Positions 49,979 through 58,321 of a stretch of 64,000 bases of DNA are shown one piece after another. Made by a program: the position numbers and the translations under genes. Within the stretch, counting starts at the first letter, position 1, and each line of letters starts with the position of its first letter. The notes beneath the pieces are model-generated. The model was not told the DNA's origin. It saw nothing but the letters and a program-made list of their open reading frames with translations, and did not search any database. The stretch comes from Paractinoplanes toevensis (lineage in GTDB: Bacteria; Actinomycetota; Actinomycetes; Mycobacteriales; Micromonosporaceae): positions 1 through 64,000 of the forward strand of contig NZ_BOQN01000051.1 in the NCBI RefSeq assembly GCF_018332695.1, written 5' to 3'.

Positions 49979-51022
49979 TCAAAGGGATACGTTTATGAGA
50001 ACATGTTTCAGTTCGGCGAGATCCTTGACTCGTTCCGCCCGGGTAGCGGCGAGCGGGGACACCAGCAGCGTGGTGACCCCGGCGGCGGCCAGCTCGGCGA
50101 CCCGGTCGCGCAACTCGGCCGGGCGGCCGACCAGGGCGGTCGAGCGCACCAGGCGTTCCGGGACGGCGGCGGCCGCCTCGGCGCGACGGCCGCTCAGGTA
50201 CAGCTCCTGGATCGCGGCGGCCTCGTCCGGGTAGCCGTACCGGCGGACGAGATCGTTGGAGAAGTTGCGGCCGCGCGCGCCCATCCCGCCGATGTAGAGC
50301 GCGAGCTGCGCCCGGTGCCGGGCCAGCAGCGCCTCGGTCGGCTCGGCCACCGCGAACGGCAGCGGCACCATGATGTCGAGCGGCCCGAGGGCCGGATCGC
50401 GGCGGGCCCGCCCCTCGGCGAGCGCGGGCCCGAACACCCGGTCGAGCGCGGCCGGGTCGAGGAAGAGCGCCTGCCAGCCCTCGGCGATCTCGGAGGCCAG
50501 CGCGACGTTGCGCGGCCCCATGGCGGCCAGCAGGATCGGGATGCGGTCGCGGACCGGCCGGTTGATGAGCTTGAGCGGTTTGCCCAGCCCGCCCGGCAGC
50601 GGCATGCGGTAGTGCTTCCCCTCGTGCACGAGGGTCTCCCGGCGCCACACCTTCCGGCAGATCTCCACCACCTCACGGGTGCGGGCGAGCGGCGCGTCGT
50701 AGGTGACGCCGTGGAAGCCCTCGATCACCTGCGGCCCGGAGGCGCCCAGACCGAGCGAGAAGCGCCCGCCGGAGACGTAGTCGATGCCGGCCGCGGTCAT
50801 CGCGGTCAGCGTCGGCGTGCGGGTGAAGAGCTGCATCACCCCGGACGCGAGCTGCATCCGGCCGGTGCGGGCGGCGAGGTAGCCGAGCTGGCTGACGGCG
50901 TCGAAGCTGTACGCCTCGGGCACCACGACCAGGTCGGCGCCGGCCGCCTCGAACTCGACGACCTCCTCGACCGCGTGCGCGAAACCCTCCCCGCTGTAGC
51001 CGAGCTGGATGCCCAGTCGCAT
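49979..51022 (-). CDS. LLM class F420-dependent oxidoreductase
   Basis: 347 aa, equal to M. tuberculosis Rv3520c, a KstR-regulated family member (length from memory). N-terminal MRLGIQLGYSGEG, VVVPEAYSFD, LGLGASGPQVIEGFHG, and GPRNVALASEIAEGW typical of the luciferase-like F420 group. Probably acts in steroid metabolism with F420H2; the exact step is unknown. Begins 1 bp after the ADH stop. Confidence 0.88.
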   Translation of the reverse strand: MRLGIQLGYSGEGFAHAVEEVVEFEAAGADLVVVPEAYSFDAVSQLGYLAARTGRMQLASGVMQLFTRTPTLTAMTAAGIDYVSGGRFSLGLGASGPQVIEGFHGVTYDAPLARTREVVEICRKVWRRETLVHEGKHYRMPLPGGLGKPLKLINRPVRDRIPILLAAMGPRNVALASEIAEGWQALFLDPAALDRVFGPALAEGRARRDPALGPLDIMVPLPFAVAEPTEALLARHRAQLALYIGGMGARGRNFSNDLVRRYGYPDEAAAIQELYLSGRRAEAAAAVPERLVRSTALVGRPAELRDRVAELAAAGVTTLLVSPLAATRAERVKDLAELKHVLINVSL

Positions 51023-51023
51023 G

Positions 51024-52112
51024 TCAGGCGCTCGGGTCGAACACGATCACCTGGCGGATCACGTCGCCCCGGCCGAGGGCGCCGAGCGCGTCGTCGACCT
51101 GTTCGAGGCGCAGGCGGTGACTCACCATGCCCTCCAGGTCGAGCCGGCCGGCCCGCCACAGCGCGATCAACCGGGGGAAGTCGCGCGGCGGATAGGCCGA
51201 GCCGTAGAGCGAGGGGATGATGCTCTTGCCCTCGAAGAGCAGCTCGAACGGGTTGAACTCGACCTGGTGCTCGGCCCGGCCGGCGCCGACCACGACGACG
51301 GTGCCGCCGCGACGGGCCGCGGACCACGCCGTACGCAAGGTTTGCGGAAGGGCGACCACGTCGAAGGCGTAATCGAATCCCTCTCCCCCGGTGATCTCGG
51401 TGACCAGGTCGCTCAGCCGGTCGGGGGTGACCGCGTGGGTGGCGCCGAAGCGGCGGGCCACCGCGAGCTTCTCCGGCACGGTGTCGACCGCGACGATCTG
51501 CGCGGCGCCGGAGAGCCGGGCGCCCTGGATCGCCGAGATGCCCACCCCGCCGCAGCCGATGACCACCGCGGTCTCCCCCGGCCGCAGTTTCGCGGTGTTG
51601 ACGACGGCACCCACCCCGGTCATCACGCCGCAGCCGACCAGCGCGGCCACCTCGTAGGGCACGTCGTCGTCGATGCGCACGGCACCGATCCGCGGCACCA
51701 CCATCTCCTCGGCGAAGGCGCCGCAGCCGGCCATCCCGAACACCGGCAGGTCGCCGGCCATGAAGCGGGGCATCGCGTACCCGGTCATGACGTGGGTCAT
51801 GCACAGGAACGGCAGGCCGCGCACGCACTCGGCGCAGGTGCCGCAGGACGGCAGCCAGTTGACGATGACGCGGTCGCCCACCGTCAGGTCGTCGATGCCG
51901 TCGCCGACCTCGAGCACGTCGCCGGCCGCCTCGTGGCCGAGCACCGCGGGCATCGGCTGGGGCAACCCACCGTCGCGGGCGGACTGGTCGGAATGGCAGA
52001 CACCGGCCGCGCGCACCCGGATCCGGATCTCGCCCGGGCCGGGCCCGAGCACGGTCACGTCGTCGCGAACGTCGAGTTTCTCGCCGAGGTCGTGCAGCAC
52101 AGCGGCCCGCAT
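51024..52112 (-). CDS. Zinc-dependent alcohol dehydrogenase (MDR)
   Basis: 362 aa. Catalytic zinc ligands Cys in GVCHSDQ, His in LGHEAAGDV and a later Cys (LVGCGVMTG); structural zinc Cys cluster in CGTCAECVRGLPFLC; cofactor motif GCGGVG. Class III-like NAD-linked enzyme. First gene of the ADH-LLM-kstD-choA leftward series, with a perfect KstR palindrome 28 bp upstream. Likely oxidises a steroid or side-chain hydroxyl. Confidence 0.93.
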   Translation of the reverse strand: MRAAVLHDLGEKLDVRDDVTVLGPGPGEIRIRVRAAGVCHSDQSARDGGLPQPMPAVLGHEAAGDVLEVGDGIDDLTVGDRVIVNWLPSCGTCAECVRGLPFLCMTHVMTGYAMPRFMAGDLPVFGMAGCGAFAEEMVVPRIGAVRIDDDVPYEVAALVGCGVMTGVGAVVNTAKLRPGETAVVIGCGGVGISAIQGARLSGAAQIVAVDTVPEKLAVARRFGATHAVTPDRLSDLVTEITGGEGFDYAFDVVALPQTLRTAWSAARRGGTVVVVGAGRAEHQVEFNPFELLFEGKSIIPSLYGSAYPPRDFPRLIALWRAGRLDLEGMVSHRLRLEQVDDALGALGRGDVIRQVIVFDPSA

Positions 52113-52140
52113 CTCGCCACCCCTCGTTCGTCGGCAGAAC

Positions 52141-52154
52141 TAGAACGCGTTCTA
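52141..52154. promoter_or_regulatory. KstR-type operator TAGAACGCGTTCTA
   Basis: Perfect 14-bp palindrome matching TNNAACNNGTTNNA in the 83-bp gap between ADH and kstR2. Likely controls the ADH operon and possibly kstR2. Confidence 0.75.
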
Positions 52155-52165
52155 CGCTAGGACCG

Positions 52166-52179
52166 AGCAAGCGTTTGGG
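52166..52179. promoter_or_regulatory. KstR2-like site AGCAAGCGTTTGGG
   Basis: Resembles AnCAAGnnCTTGnT with two mismatches; 16 bp before the kstR2 start, so probably autoregulatory. Confidence 0.5.
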
Positions 52180-52195
52180 CAAGTAGGATCGGCCG

Positions 52196-52801
52196 GTGAC
52201 AACCACGAAGAAGGCCGCGCCACCGTCGGAGCGCCGCACGCATCTGATCCGGCTGGCCGCCGACCTGTTCGCGGAGAAGGGTTTCCGGGCCACCACGGTC
52301 CGCGAGATCGCCGACGCCGCCGGCATCCTCTCCGGCAGTCTCTACCACCACTTCGACTCCAAGGAGTCGATCGGCGACGAGATCCTCCGCGAGTTCCTCG
52401 ACGACGTGGTCGGCGGCTACCGGTCAGCGGTCGCCGGCACCGACGACCCACGGGTCGCGATCGAGCGGATGGTGCGCTTCAGCACGGCCGCGCTCAGCCG
52501 GCACCGGGCCGCCCTGACCATGCTGCAGAACGACTGGGCCTACTTCAGCGCCCAGAAACGCTTCGCCTATTTGCGCACGGCGATGAGGGAGATCGAGCAG
52601 ACCTGGATCGACCAGTTGGAGCGGGGCAAGCGGGACGGGCAGTTCCGGGCCGACCTCGACGCCCGGCTGATCTACCGGCTGCTGCGCGACATCCTGTGGA
52701 TCCCGACCTCGTGGAAGCAGAGCCGGGGTAAGTCCTGGAAGACCGACGAGATCGTCGACGGTCTGCTGCGCCTGCTTTTCGACGGCATCAACGCGCGCTA
52801 G
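52196..52801 (+). CDS. kstR2: TetR family repressor KstR2 of steroid ring C/D catabolism
   Basis: 201 aa from GTG 52196. HTH in FRATTVREIADAAGILSGSLYHHFDSKE; this AGILSGSLYHHF stretch and the C-terminal W-D-L-G-F-R-DLD-LIYRLLRD pattern match mycobacterial KstR2 (Rv3557c). KstR2 represses HIP-degradation genes and is released by HIP-CoA. Sites resembling its motif lie at 52166, 52809 and 57558, all next to expected target genes. Confidence 0.88.
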   Translation: MTTTKKAAPPSERRTHLIRLAADLFAEKGFRATTVREIADAAGILSGSLYHHFDSKESIGDEILREFLDDVVGGYRSAVAGTDDPRVAIERMVRFSTAALSRHRAALTMLQNDWAYFSAQKRFAYLRTAMREIEQTWIDQLERGKRDGQFRADLDARLIYRLLRDILWIPTSWKQSRGKSWKTDEIVDGLLRLLFDGINAR

Positions 52802-52808
52802 TCTCCCA

Positions 52809-52822
52809 AGCAAGCGCTTGGG
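52809..52822. promoter_or_regulatory. KstR2-like operator AGCAAGCGCTTGGG
   Basis: Part of CCCAAGC-AAGC-GCTTGGG (52805-52822), a perfect 7-bp-arm palindrome, with one mismatch to AnCAAGnnCTTGnT. It lies immediately before and partly over the SDR ribosome site; the gap is only 28 bp. Confidence 0.65.
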
Positions 52823-52829
52823 AGGTGCG

Positions 52830-53582
52830 ATGGGCCGACTGGACGGCAAGGTGGCACTCATTACCGGCGGCGCCCGTGGCATGGGCAAGTCGCATGCCCG
52901 GCACTTCGCCGCCGAGGGCGCCCGGGTGGTGATCGGCGATGTCCTCGACGACCGCGGCCAGGCCGTCGCCGACGGCCTCGGCTGCCACTACGTTCACCAC
53001 GACGTGACCAGCGAGGCCGACTGGACCGCCGCGCTCGCCGCGGTCCAGGCCGCCCACGGCCGGCTGGACGTGCTGGTCAACAACGCCGGCATCCTGCGGC
53101 ACGGACCGATCGCCGAGATGGACCCGGCCGTGTTCCGGCAGGTCATCGACGTCAACCTGGTCGGCTGCTGGCTCGGTGTGCACTTCGCCGCGCCCGCGAT
53201 GATCGCGGCCGGCGGCGGCTCCATCGTGAACGTGTCGTCGATCGAGGGTTTCGCCGGCGCGGCCGGCCTGTCCGCCTACAGCGCCAGCAAGTTCGGCATC
53301 CGGGGCATCACCCGGTCCGCCGCGCAGGAGCTGGGGCCGGCCGGCATCCGGGTCAACTCGGTGCACCCCGGTGGGGTGATGACCTCGATGGCGATCGCCG
53401 CCGCCGAGCACCTCACCGACGTCGACCCGGCCGCGTTCCTCAAGGCACTGCCGATCGCCCGGTTCGCCGAGCCGATCGAGATCTCCCGCCTGGTCGCGTT
53501 CCTCGCCTCGGACGAGTCGTCCTACACCACGGGCGCCGAGTTCGTCGCCGACGGCGGGCTCCTCGCCGGGCCGGGGTACTGA
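52830..53582 (+). CDS. SDR family oxidoreductase, steroid-type (FabG3/Rv3549c-like)
   Basis: 250 aa. GARGMG cofactor motif, NNAGIL, Ser in VSSIEGF, YSASK, NSVHPGGVMTSM, and C-terminal SSYTTGAEFVADGG as in 20-beta-hydroxysteroid dehydrogenases. ATG 52830 is chosen because GGGAGGT precedes it; a TTG at 52818 lies inside the operator. Could catalyse a HIP-pathway hydroxyl/keto step (an IpdF-like role is possible but not proven). Followed by another SDR after 1 bp. Confidence 0.88.
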   Translation: MGRLDGKVALITGGARGMGKSHARHFAAEGARVVIGDVLDDRGQAVADGLGCHYVHHDVTSEADWTAALAAVQAAHGRLDVLVNNAGILRHGPIAEMDPAVFRQVIDVNLVGCWLGVHFAAPAMIAAGGGSIVNVSSIEGFAGAAGLSAYSASKFGIRGITRSAAQELGPAGIRVNSVHPGGVMTSMAIAAAEHLTDVDPAAFLKALPIARFAEPIEISRLVAFLASDESSYTTGAEFVADGGLLAGPGY

Positions 53583-53583
53583 G

Positions 53584-54495
53584 ATGCCCGGGGTTCTGGC
53601 AGACCGCGTGGCCATCGTCACCGGCGCCGGCCAGGGGCTCGGTGCGGCCGAGGCATCCGCGCTGGCCGCGGCGGGCGCGCGCGTCGTGCTCAACGATCTG
53701 CCCGGTCCGGCCCTCGACCGGGTGGCCGAGCACATCCGCGCGGCCGGCGGCGAGGCCGCGATCTGCCCCGGCGACGTCGCCGAGTGGTCCACCGGCGAAC
53801 TGCTGGTGCGCACGGCAGTCGGTGGATTCGGCGGCCTCGACATCCTGGTCAACAACGCCGGGGTGCTGCGCGACCGGATGGTCTTCTCGATGTCCGAACA
53901 GGAGTGGGACACCGTCATCCGGGTGCACCTGCGCGGCCATTTCGTGACGACCCGCCTCGCCACCGCCCATTGGCGGGCACAGAGCAAAATCAACAACCGG
54001 CCGGTGTACGCCCGGATCGTCAACACCGCCTCGGAGGCATTCCTGCTCGGCTCGGCCGGGCAACCCAACTACGCGGCCGCCAAGGGCGGGATCGTGGCGC
54101 TCACGCTCGCCACCGCGCGCGGCTGCGCCCGCTACGGGGTGCGCGCCAACGCCATCTGCCCGCGCGCCCGCACCGCGATGACCGGGTCGCTGATGGGCGC
54201 ACCACCGGACGGCCCCGACCCCCTCTCCCCCGCCCGCGTCGCCCCGCTGGTCATCTACCTGGCCGGGCCGGCCGGTGAGCGGATCACCGGCGAGGTCTTC
54301 GTGGCGCACGGCGACATGGTGGCGCTGCTCGGCCCGCCGACCGTGCGGGCCGCCTTCCACGCCTCGGGCGACCAGTGGACGGTCGACGAGCTGGACGCCA
54401 CGCTGGGCAAGGTGTTCACCGCCGACCCGCCGCAGCCCGGCTTCGTCTGCTCGGAAACACTGCCGCTGGCTGCTTCGACTCTCGGCGAGGACTGA
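53584..54495 (+). CDS. SDR family oxidoreductase (FabG-like, about 300 aa type)
   Basis: 303 aa, the size of mycobacterial Rv3548c (recalled). GAGQGLG, NNAGVL, YAAAK, Ser in TASEAF, and a long C-terminal tail after TGEVFVAHGDMVALL that distinguishes this subgroup. In mycobacteria a 300-aa and a 250-aa SDR adjoin echA20; here both precede a PPOX gene and lie about 3 kb from echA20. Steroid ring C/D role inferred. Confidence 0.85.
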   Translation: MPGVLADRVAIVTGAGQGLGAAEASALAAAGARVVLNDLPGPALDRVAEHIRAAGGEAAICPGDVAEWSTGELLVRTAVGGFGGLDILVNNAGVLRDRMVFSMSEQEWDTVIRVHLRGHFVTTRLATAHWRAQSKINNRPVYARIVNTASEAFLLGSAGQPNYAAAKGGIVALTLATARGCARYGVRANAICPRARTAMTGSLMGAPPDGPDPLSPARVAPLVIYLAGPAGERITGEVFVAHGDMVALLGPPTVRAAFHASGDQWTVDELDATLGKVFTADPPQPGFVCSETLPLAASTLGED

Positions 54496-54947
54496 TGAAA
54501 CAGCGCGACACCGTCTCCATGCCCACCGCCGACATCGAGAAGCTCCTGGACGGCGGCCGCAAACTCCAGCTCGCCACCATCAACCCGGACGGCACACCGC
54601 ACCTGATCAGCATGTTCTACGCGATGCTCGACGGCCGGATCGCGTTCTGGACCTACCGCGCCTCGCAGAAGGCCCGCAACCTGGCCCGCGACCCCCGGGT
54701 GACCTGCCTGGTCGAGGACGGCGACGACTACTTCGAGCTGCGCGGCGTGCAGATCGCCGGCGAGGTGCGGCGGATCGACGACCTGGCCGGGGTGACCGAG
54801 ATCGGCCGCCTGGTCGCCGCGCGGATGGCCGGCCAGGACGCCGCGGTGCTCGACGATTACGTCGCGCACGCGGCGACCAAGCGGTCGGCCTACCTGGTCG
54901 AGCCGCGCCGGGTGGTCAGCTGGGACCACCGGCGCCTGGCCGGCTGA
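54495..54947 (+). CDS. PPOX-class F420/FMN-dependent protein
   Basis: 150 aa split beta-barrel of the pyridoxamine 5-phosphate oxidase-like superfamily. LATINPDGTPHLISMFYAMLDG and RASQKARNLARDPRVTCLVE match the Rv1155-like F420 group. Overlaps the SDR stop by 1-4 bp. Probably a reductase in the steroid block; the specific substrate is unknown. Confidence 0.85.
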   Translation: MKQRDTVSMPTADIEKLLDGGRKLQLATINPDGTPHLISMFYAMLDGRIAFWTYRASQKARNLARDPRVTCLVEDGDDYFELRGVQIAGEVRRIDDLAGVTEIGRLVAARMAGQDAAVLDDYVAHAATKRSAYLVEPRRVVSWDHRRLAG

Positions 54948-56456
54948 TCACATCATCTCGTCGCCGGTCGGGATCAGGACGGTCTTGACCTCGGTGTACG
55001 CCTCGATCGCCGTGCGCCCGCCCTCGCGCCCCAGCCCCGACTGCCCGAACCCGCCGAACGCCACGTGCGGTTCGAGCTGGTAACCGTTGATGCCGACCGT
55101 CCCGGCCCGTACCGCGCGCGCCATCCGGATCGCCCGCTTGACGTCCGCGGTGTAGACGGTGGCGGCCAGCCCGTACGAGGTGTCGTTGGCCAGCCGGATC
55201 GCCTCGTCCTCGTCGGTGAACGGCACCACCGCGAGCACCGGCCCGAAGATCTCCTCGCGGGCGATGGTGGCGTCGTTGGACACGTCGGCGAAGACGACCG
55301 GCTCGACGAAGTTGCCGGCCGCCAGCTCACCGTCCGGCCGCCCGCCGCCGCACACCAGCCGGGCACCCTCGGCCTGCCCGCGCTCGATGTAGCCGAGCAC
55401 CCGCTCCAGCTGTCGCTCGTTGATCAGCGGCGAGGCGGTGACCTCCGGGTCGAACGGATCGCCGTAGGTGACCAGGGTGGTCATGCCCTCGGCGATGGCC
55501 AGGAACTCGTCGTACACGTCCCGGTGGACCAGTGCCCGGGAGTGCGCCACGCACGCCTGCCCGGACAGGCCGAGCGTCACGGTGCCCATGGTGAGGGTCG
55601 CGGCCGCGTACACCTCGGCGTCCGGGAAGACGATCGACGGGCTCTTGCCGCCGAGTTCGAGACTGACCCGCTTCATCCCCTCGGCCGCGGCCGCGAGCAC
55701 CCGCTTGCCGACGGCCCGGCTACCGGTAAAGGTGATCTTGTCGAGCAGCGGGTGGGTGATCAGCGCCTCGCCGGTCGGGTCACCCGGGCCGGTCACCACG
55801 TTGAGCACGCCCGCCGGGAGCCCGGCCTCCTCGAGCAACCGGGCCAGTCGCAGCGCCGCGAACGTCGCGAACTCCGACGGCTTGAGCACCACGGTGCAGC
55901 CGGCCGCGAGGGCCGGGGCGATCTTCTGCGCGGCCAGCAGCAGCGGGCCGTTCCACGGCACCACCGCGGCCACCACCCCGACCGGCTCGCGCAGGGTCAT
56001 CACCAGGTGGTCGCCGCCCTGGTAGCCGGGCAGCGTCTCGCCGGCCAGCTTGTCGACCCAGCCGGCGTGGTGGTCGAAGACGTCGGCCACGCACTCGATC
56101 GACATGGCGTACTCGTCGCCGAAGGTCAGCGGCACGCCGTTGTCCAGCGCCTGCAGCGTGCGCAGCTCGTCGGTGTGCGAGCGGATCAGGTCGGCCGTCC
56201 GGCGCAGCACGGTGATCCGCTGCTTGGCCCGGGACCGCGACCACGATCCTTCATCGAAGGCGCGGCGGGCGGCGCGCACGGCCGCGTCCACGTCGGCCGC
56301 CGTGGCCACCGCGAAGTCGCCGACCTGCTCCCCGGTGGCCGGGTGCTGGTGGGTCCAGGTGCGGCCGTCGGCCGCGGGCCGCCACACGCCGTCGATCAGC
56401 AGCTCGCCGGTGCTCAGGCCGACCGCGTCCCGCCTCGTCTTGATCGAGAGAACCAT
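54948..56456 (-). CDS. Aldehyde dehydrogenase family protein
   Basis: 502 aa. VVPWNGPLLLAAQKIAPALAAG, catalytic Glu in LELGGKSP, nucleophile Cys in GQACVAHS, and EEIFGPVLAVVPF are all typical. NAD-linked oxidation of an aldehyde to acid. A KstR-type site TGAAACACGTTCTA is 24 bp upstream, at the same spacing as before kstD, so it is probably part of the sterol side-chain response. Convergent with the PPOX gene. Confidence 0.93.
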   Translation of the reverse strand: MVLSIKTRRDAVGLSTGELLIDGVWRPAADGRTWTHQHPATGEQVGDFAVATAADVDAAVRAARRAFDEGSWSRSRAKQRITVLRRTADLIRSHTDELRTLQALDNGVPLTFGDEYAMSIECVADVFDHHAGWVDKLAGETLPGYQGGDHLVMTLREPVGVVAAVVPWNGPLLLAAQKIAPALAAGCTVVLKPSEFATFAALRLARLLEEAGLPAGVLNVVTGPGDPTGEALITHPLLDKITFTGSRAVGKRVLAAAAEGMKRVSLELGGKSPSIVFPDAEVYAAATLTMGTVTLGLSGQACVAHSRALVHRDVYDEFLAIAEGMTTLVTYGDPFDPEVTASPLINERQLERVLGYIERGQAEGARLVCGGGRPDGELAAGNFVEPVVFADVSNDATIAREEIFGPVLAVVPFTDEDEAIRLANDTSYGLAATVYTADVKRAIRMARAVRAGTVGINGYQLEPHVAFGGFGQSGLGREGGRTAIEAYTEVKTVLIPTGDEMM

Positions 56457-56479
56457 CCGGCACCTCCGGTACGGGGAAT

Positions 56480-56493
56480 TGAAACACGTTCTA
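56480..56493. promoter_or_regulatory. KstR-type operator TGAAACACGTTCTA
   Basis: Matches TNNAACNNGTTNNA; overlaps the stop codon of the upstream SDR and precedes the ALDH gene by 24 bp. Confidence 0.68.
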
Positions 56494-57537
56494 TTTCTGC
56501 GCAGGGTACGCCGCGGCCCGCAGGTCCGCCAGATAGCCCGGCCACTCCCCACCGCCGTGCACGGCGAGGGCCGCTCCGGACACATAGGAGGCCAACGGCG
56601 AGGCCAGCAGCAGACAGACCCCGGCAACCTCGGCCGCGGTCGCGGGCCGCCCGAACGGCACGGTGCGCGTCACCGCCTCCGGGTCGAGCCCGAGGCCCAC
56701 CCCGGCGTCCGGTCCGATCTGCGCCGCCGCCCCGGAATCGGGCCCGGCCGGCGCCATCGGCCCGGAATCGGCCCCCACCGCCGACCTGGAATCGGGCCCG
56801 GCACCCGCCACCGCCCTGGAGTCGGGCTCGGCCTCCGCCACCGGCCCGGGGATCACGCTGTTGACCCGCACCGCCGGCGCCCATTCGGCGGCCAGGGTGG
56901 TCGCGAGGTGGTGCAGGCCGGCCTTGGCCGCGCCGTAGGCGGCGGTGCCGGGCGACGGCCGCGTGCCGCTCACGCTGCCGATCATGAGGATCACGCCGCC
57001 GCCGGGCTGCCGCTGCATGACCGCGTTGGCCGCCTGCGACACATGCAACGGCGCGAGGAGATTGAGCTCGATGATCTTCGCGTGCAGCCTCGGCGAGGCC
57101 GTCGCGGCCGGCGCGGGCGGCGCCCCGCCGGCGTTGTTGACCAGCACGTCGATCCGCCCCAGCCGGGCGACCGCGGCCTCGACGAGCGCGGCGGCCTGCG
57201 CCGGGTCGCGCACGTCGGATCGAAAGAAATCGGGCGCCCGACCCCCGTCGCGCGCACCCGCCCCGTCGACATCAGGCACCCGACCCCCGTCGCGCGCACC
57301 CGCCCTGTCGACATCAGACACCCGACCCCCGTCGCCCACAGCCTCCCTGTCGAAATTGTCCGCGCGCACCGAATCGCGGGCATCGGCATCAGCGGCGGCC
57401 GACGGATCGGGTGGGGTGCGGCCGCAGACCAGCACTCGCGCGCCGGCCGCGAGAAAGGCCGCGGCGATCGCGGCGCCGATCCCCCGCGTTCCGCCGGTCA
57501 CGACCACGGCGCGGCCGGTGAAGTCGAGTGGGTCCAT
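56491..57537 (-). CDS. SDR family oxidoreductase with two in-frame repeat insertions
   Basis: 348 aa, about 90 longer than a normal SDR. Core motifs are intact: GGTRGIG, NNAGG, Ser in IGSVSGT, YGAAK, NSVIPGPV. One insertion (about residues 47-103) is built of a 14-aa Asp-Arg-Ala-Gly-Ala-Arg-Asp-Gly-Gly-Arg type repeat just after the second beta-strand. The other (about 210-265) is an 8-10-aa Gly-Pro-Asp-Ser repeat just after NSVIPGPV, at the substrate loop. The start lies near a KstR2-like site (57558). Likely a steroid-pathway SDR; whether the repeats are tolerated is unknown. Confidence 0.82.
   Translation of the reverse strand: MDPLDFTGRAVVVTGGTRGIGAAIAAAFLAAGARVLVCGRTPPDPSAAADADARDSVRADNFDREAVGDGGRVSDVDRAGARDGGRVPDVDGAGARDGGRAPDFFRSDVRDPAQAAALVEAAVARLGRIDVLVNNAGGAPPAPAATASPRLHAKIIELNLLAPLHVSQAANAVMQRQPGGGVILMIGSVSGTRPSPGTAAYGAAKAGLHHLATTLAAEWAPAVRVNSVIPGPVAEAEPDSRAVAGAGPDSRSAVGADSGPMAPAGPDSGAAAQIGPDAGVGLGLDPEAVTRTVPFGRPATAAEVAGVCLLLASPLASYVSGAALAVHGGGEWPGYLADLRAAAYPAQK
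56731..56844. repeat. 24-30-bp in-frame repeats in the SDR (substrate-loop insertion)
   Basis: Four units beginning CCCGGAATCGG / CCTGGAATCGGGC at 56731, 56761, 56785 and 56815. Periods are multiples of 3, so the frame stays open. Confidence 0.8.
57239..57364. repeat. 42-bp in-frame tandem repeats in the SDR (N-terminal insertion)
   Basis: Three adjacent units starting CGACCCCCGTCGC at 57239, 57281 and 57323; the first two differ at two positions, the third is more diverged. 14 codons per unit. Confidence 0.85.
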
Positions 57538-57557
57538 CGACGAATGCTAGCCGACCA

Positions 57558-57571
57558 AGCAAGCGCTAGGT
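57558..57571. promoter_or_regulatory. KstR2-like site AGCAAGCGCTAGGT
   Basis: One mismatch to AnCAAGnnCTTGnT (CTAG for CTTG). It lies between the leftward SDR and rightward echA20 starts and could serve both. Confidence 0.6.
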
Positions 57572-57583
57572 TAGCCTCGCCGC

Positions 57584-58321
57584 ATGGGCGTACATCTGGA
57601 GCGCGGCCCGGTCGCCGAGGTGGTGATCGATTTCCCGCCGGTCAACGCGGTGCCGGCGGCCGGCTGGCTGTCCATCGCCGAGCTGGTCACCGCGGCCGGC
57701 ACCGACCCGGAGACCCGGGTGGTCGTGCTGTCGGCCGAGGGCCGCGGCTTCTGCGCCGGCGTCGACATCAAGGAGATGCAGCACTCCGCCGGCCATGACG
57801 TGCTGCTGGCTGCCAATCGGGGCTGCGCCGCCGCGTTCGCCGCCGTCTACGACTGCCCGGTCCCGCTGGTCGCCGCCGTGCAGGGCTTCTGCCTCGGCGG
57901 CGGCATCGGCCTGGTCGGCAACGCCGACCTCATCGTCGCCGCCGACGACGCCACCTTCGGCCTGCCCGAGGTCGACCGGGGCGCACTCGGCGCGGCCACC
58001 CACCTGGCCCGCCTGGTGCCACCCCAGCTGATGCGGGCGATGGTCTACACCTGCCGCCCGGTCACCGCCGCCGACCTGCACCGTTTCGGCACGGTCCACG
58101 AGGTCGTGCCGAAAGACCGGCTGCGCGCCGCCGCGCGGGCGGTGGCCGGCGAGATCGCGGCCAAGGACCCGGTGGTCATCCGCCGGGCCAAGGAGGCGCT
58201 CAACGGCATCGACCCGGTCGACGTGAAGCGGTCGTACCGGTTCGAGCAGGGCTTCACGTTCGAGCTCAACCTCAACGGCGCCGGCGACCGCGCCCGGCAG
58301 AGATTCGTGGAGGGCGCATGA
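57584..58321 (+). CDS. echA20: Enoyl-CoA hydratase family, ring-opening hydrolase EchA20
   Basis: 245 aa crotonase fold. Oxyanion-hole segments GRGFCAGVDIKEM and QGFCLGGGIGLVGNADLI; late YRFEQGFTFELNLNGAGDRARQRF as in EchA20. In mycobacteria EchA20 hydrolyses ring D of the HIP-derived CoA ester. Its position directly before ipdA-ipdB supports the assignment. Overlaps ipdA by 4 bp. Confidence 0.9.
   Translation: MGVHLERGPVAEVVIDFPPVNAVPAAGWLSIAELVTAAGTDPETRVVVLSAEGRGFCAGVDIKEMQHSAGHDVLLAANRGCAAAFAAVYDCPVPLVAAVQGFCLGGGIGLVGNADLIVAADDATFGLPEVDRGALGAATHLARLVPPQLMRAMVYTCRPVTAADLHRFGTVHEVVPKDRLRAAARAVAGEIAAKDPVVIRRAKEALNGIDPVDVKRSYRFEQGFTFELNLNGAGDRARQRFVEGA

Noticed and set aside
49997..50010. 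Second KstR-like palindrome (GAGAACATGTTTCA) near kstD
   Set aside because: It lies inside the coding end of the F420 enzyme gene and one consensus base is wrong; it may still matter but is not counted.
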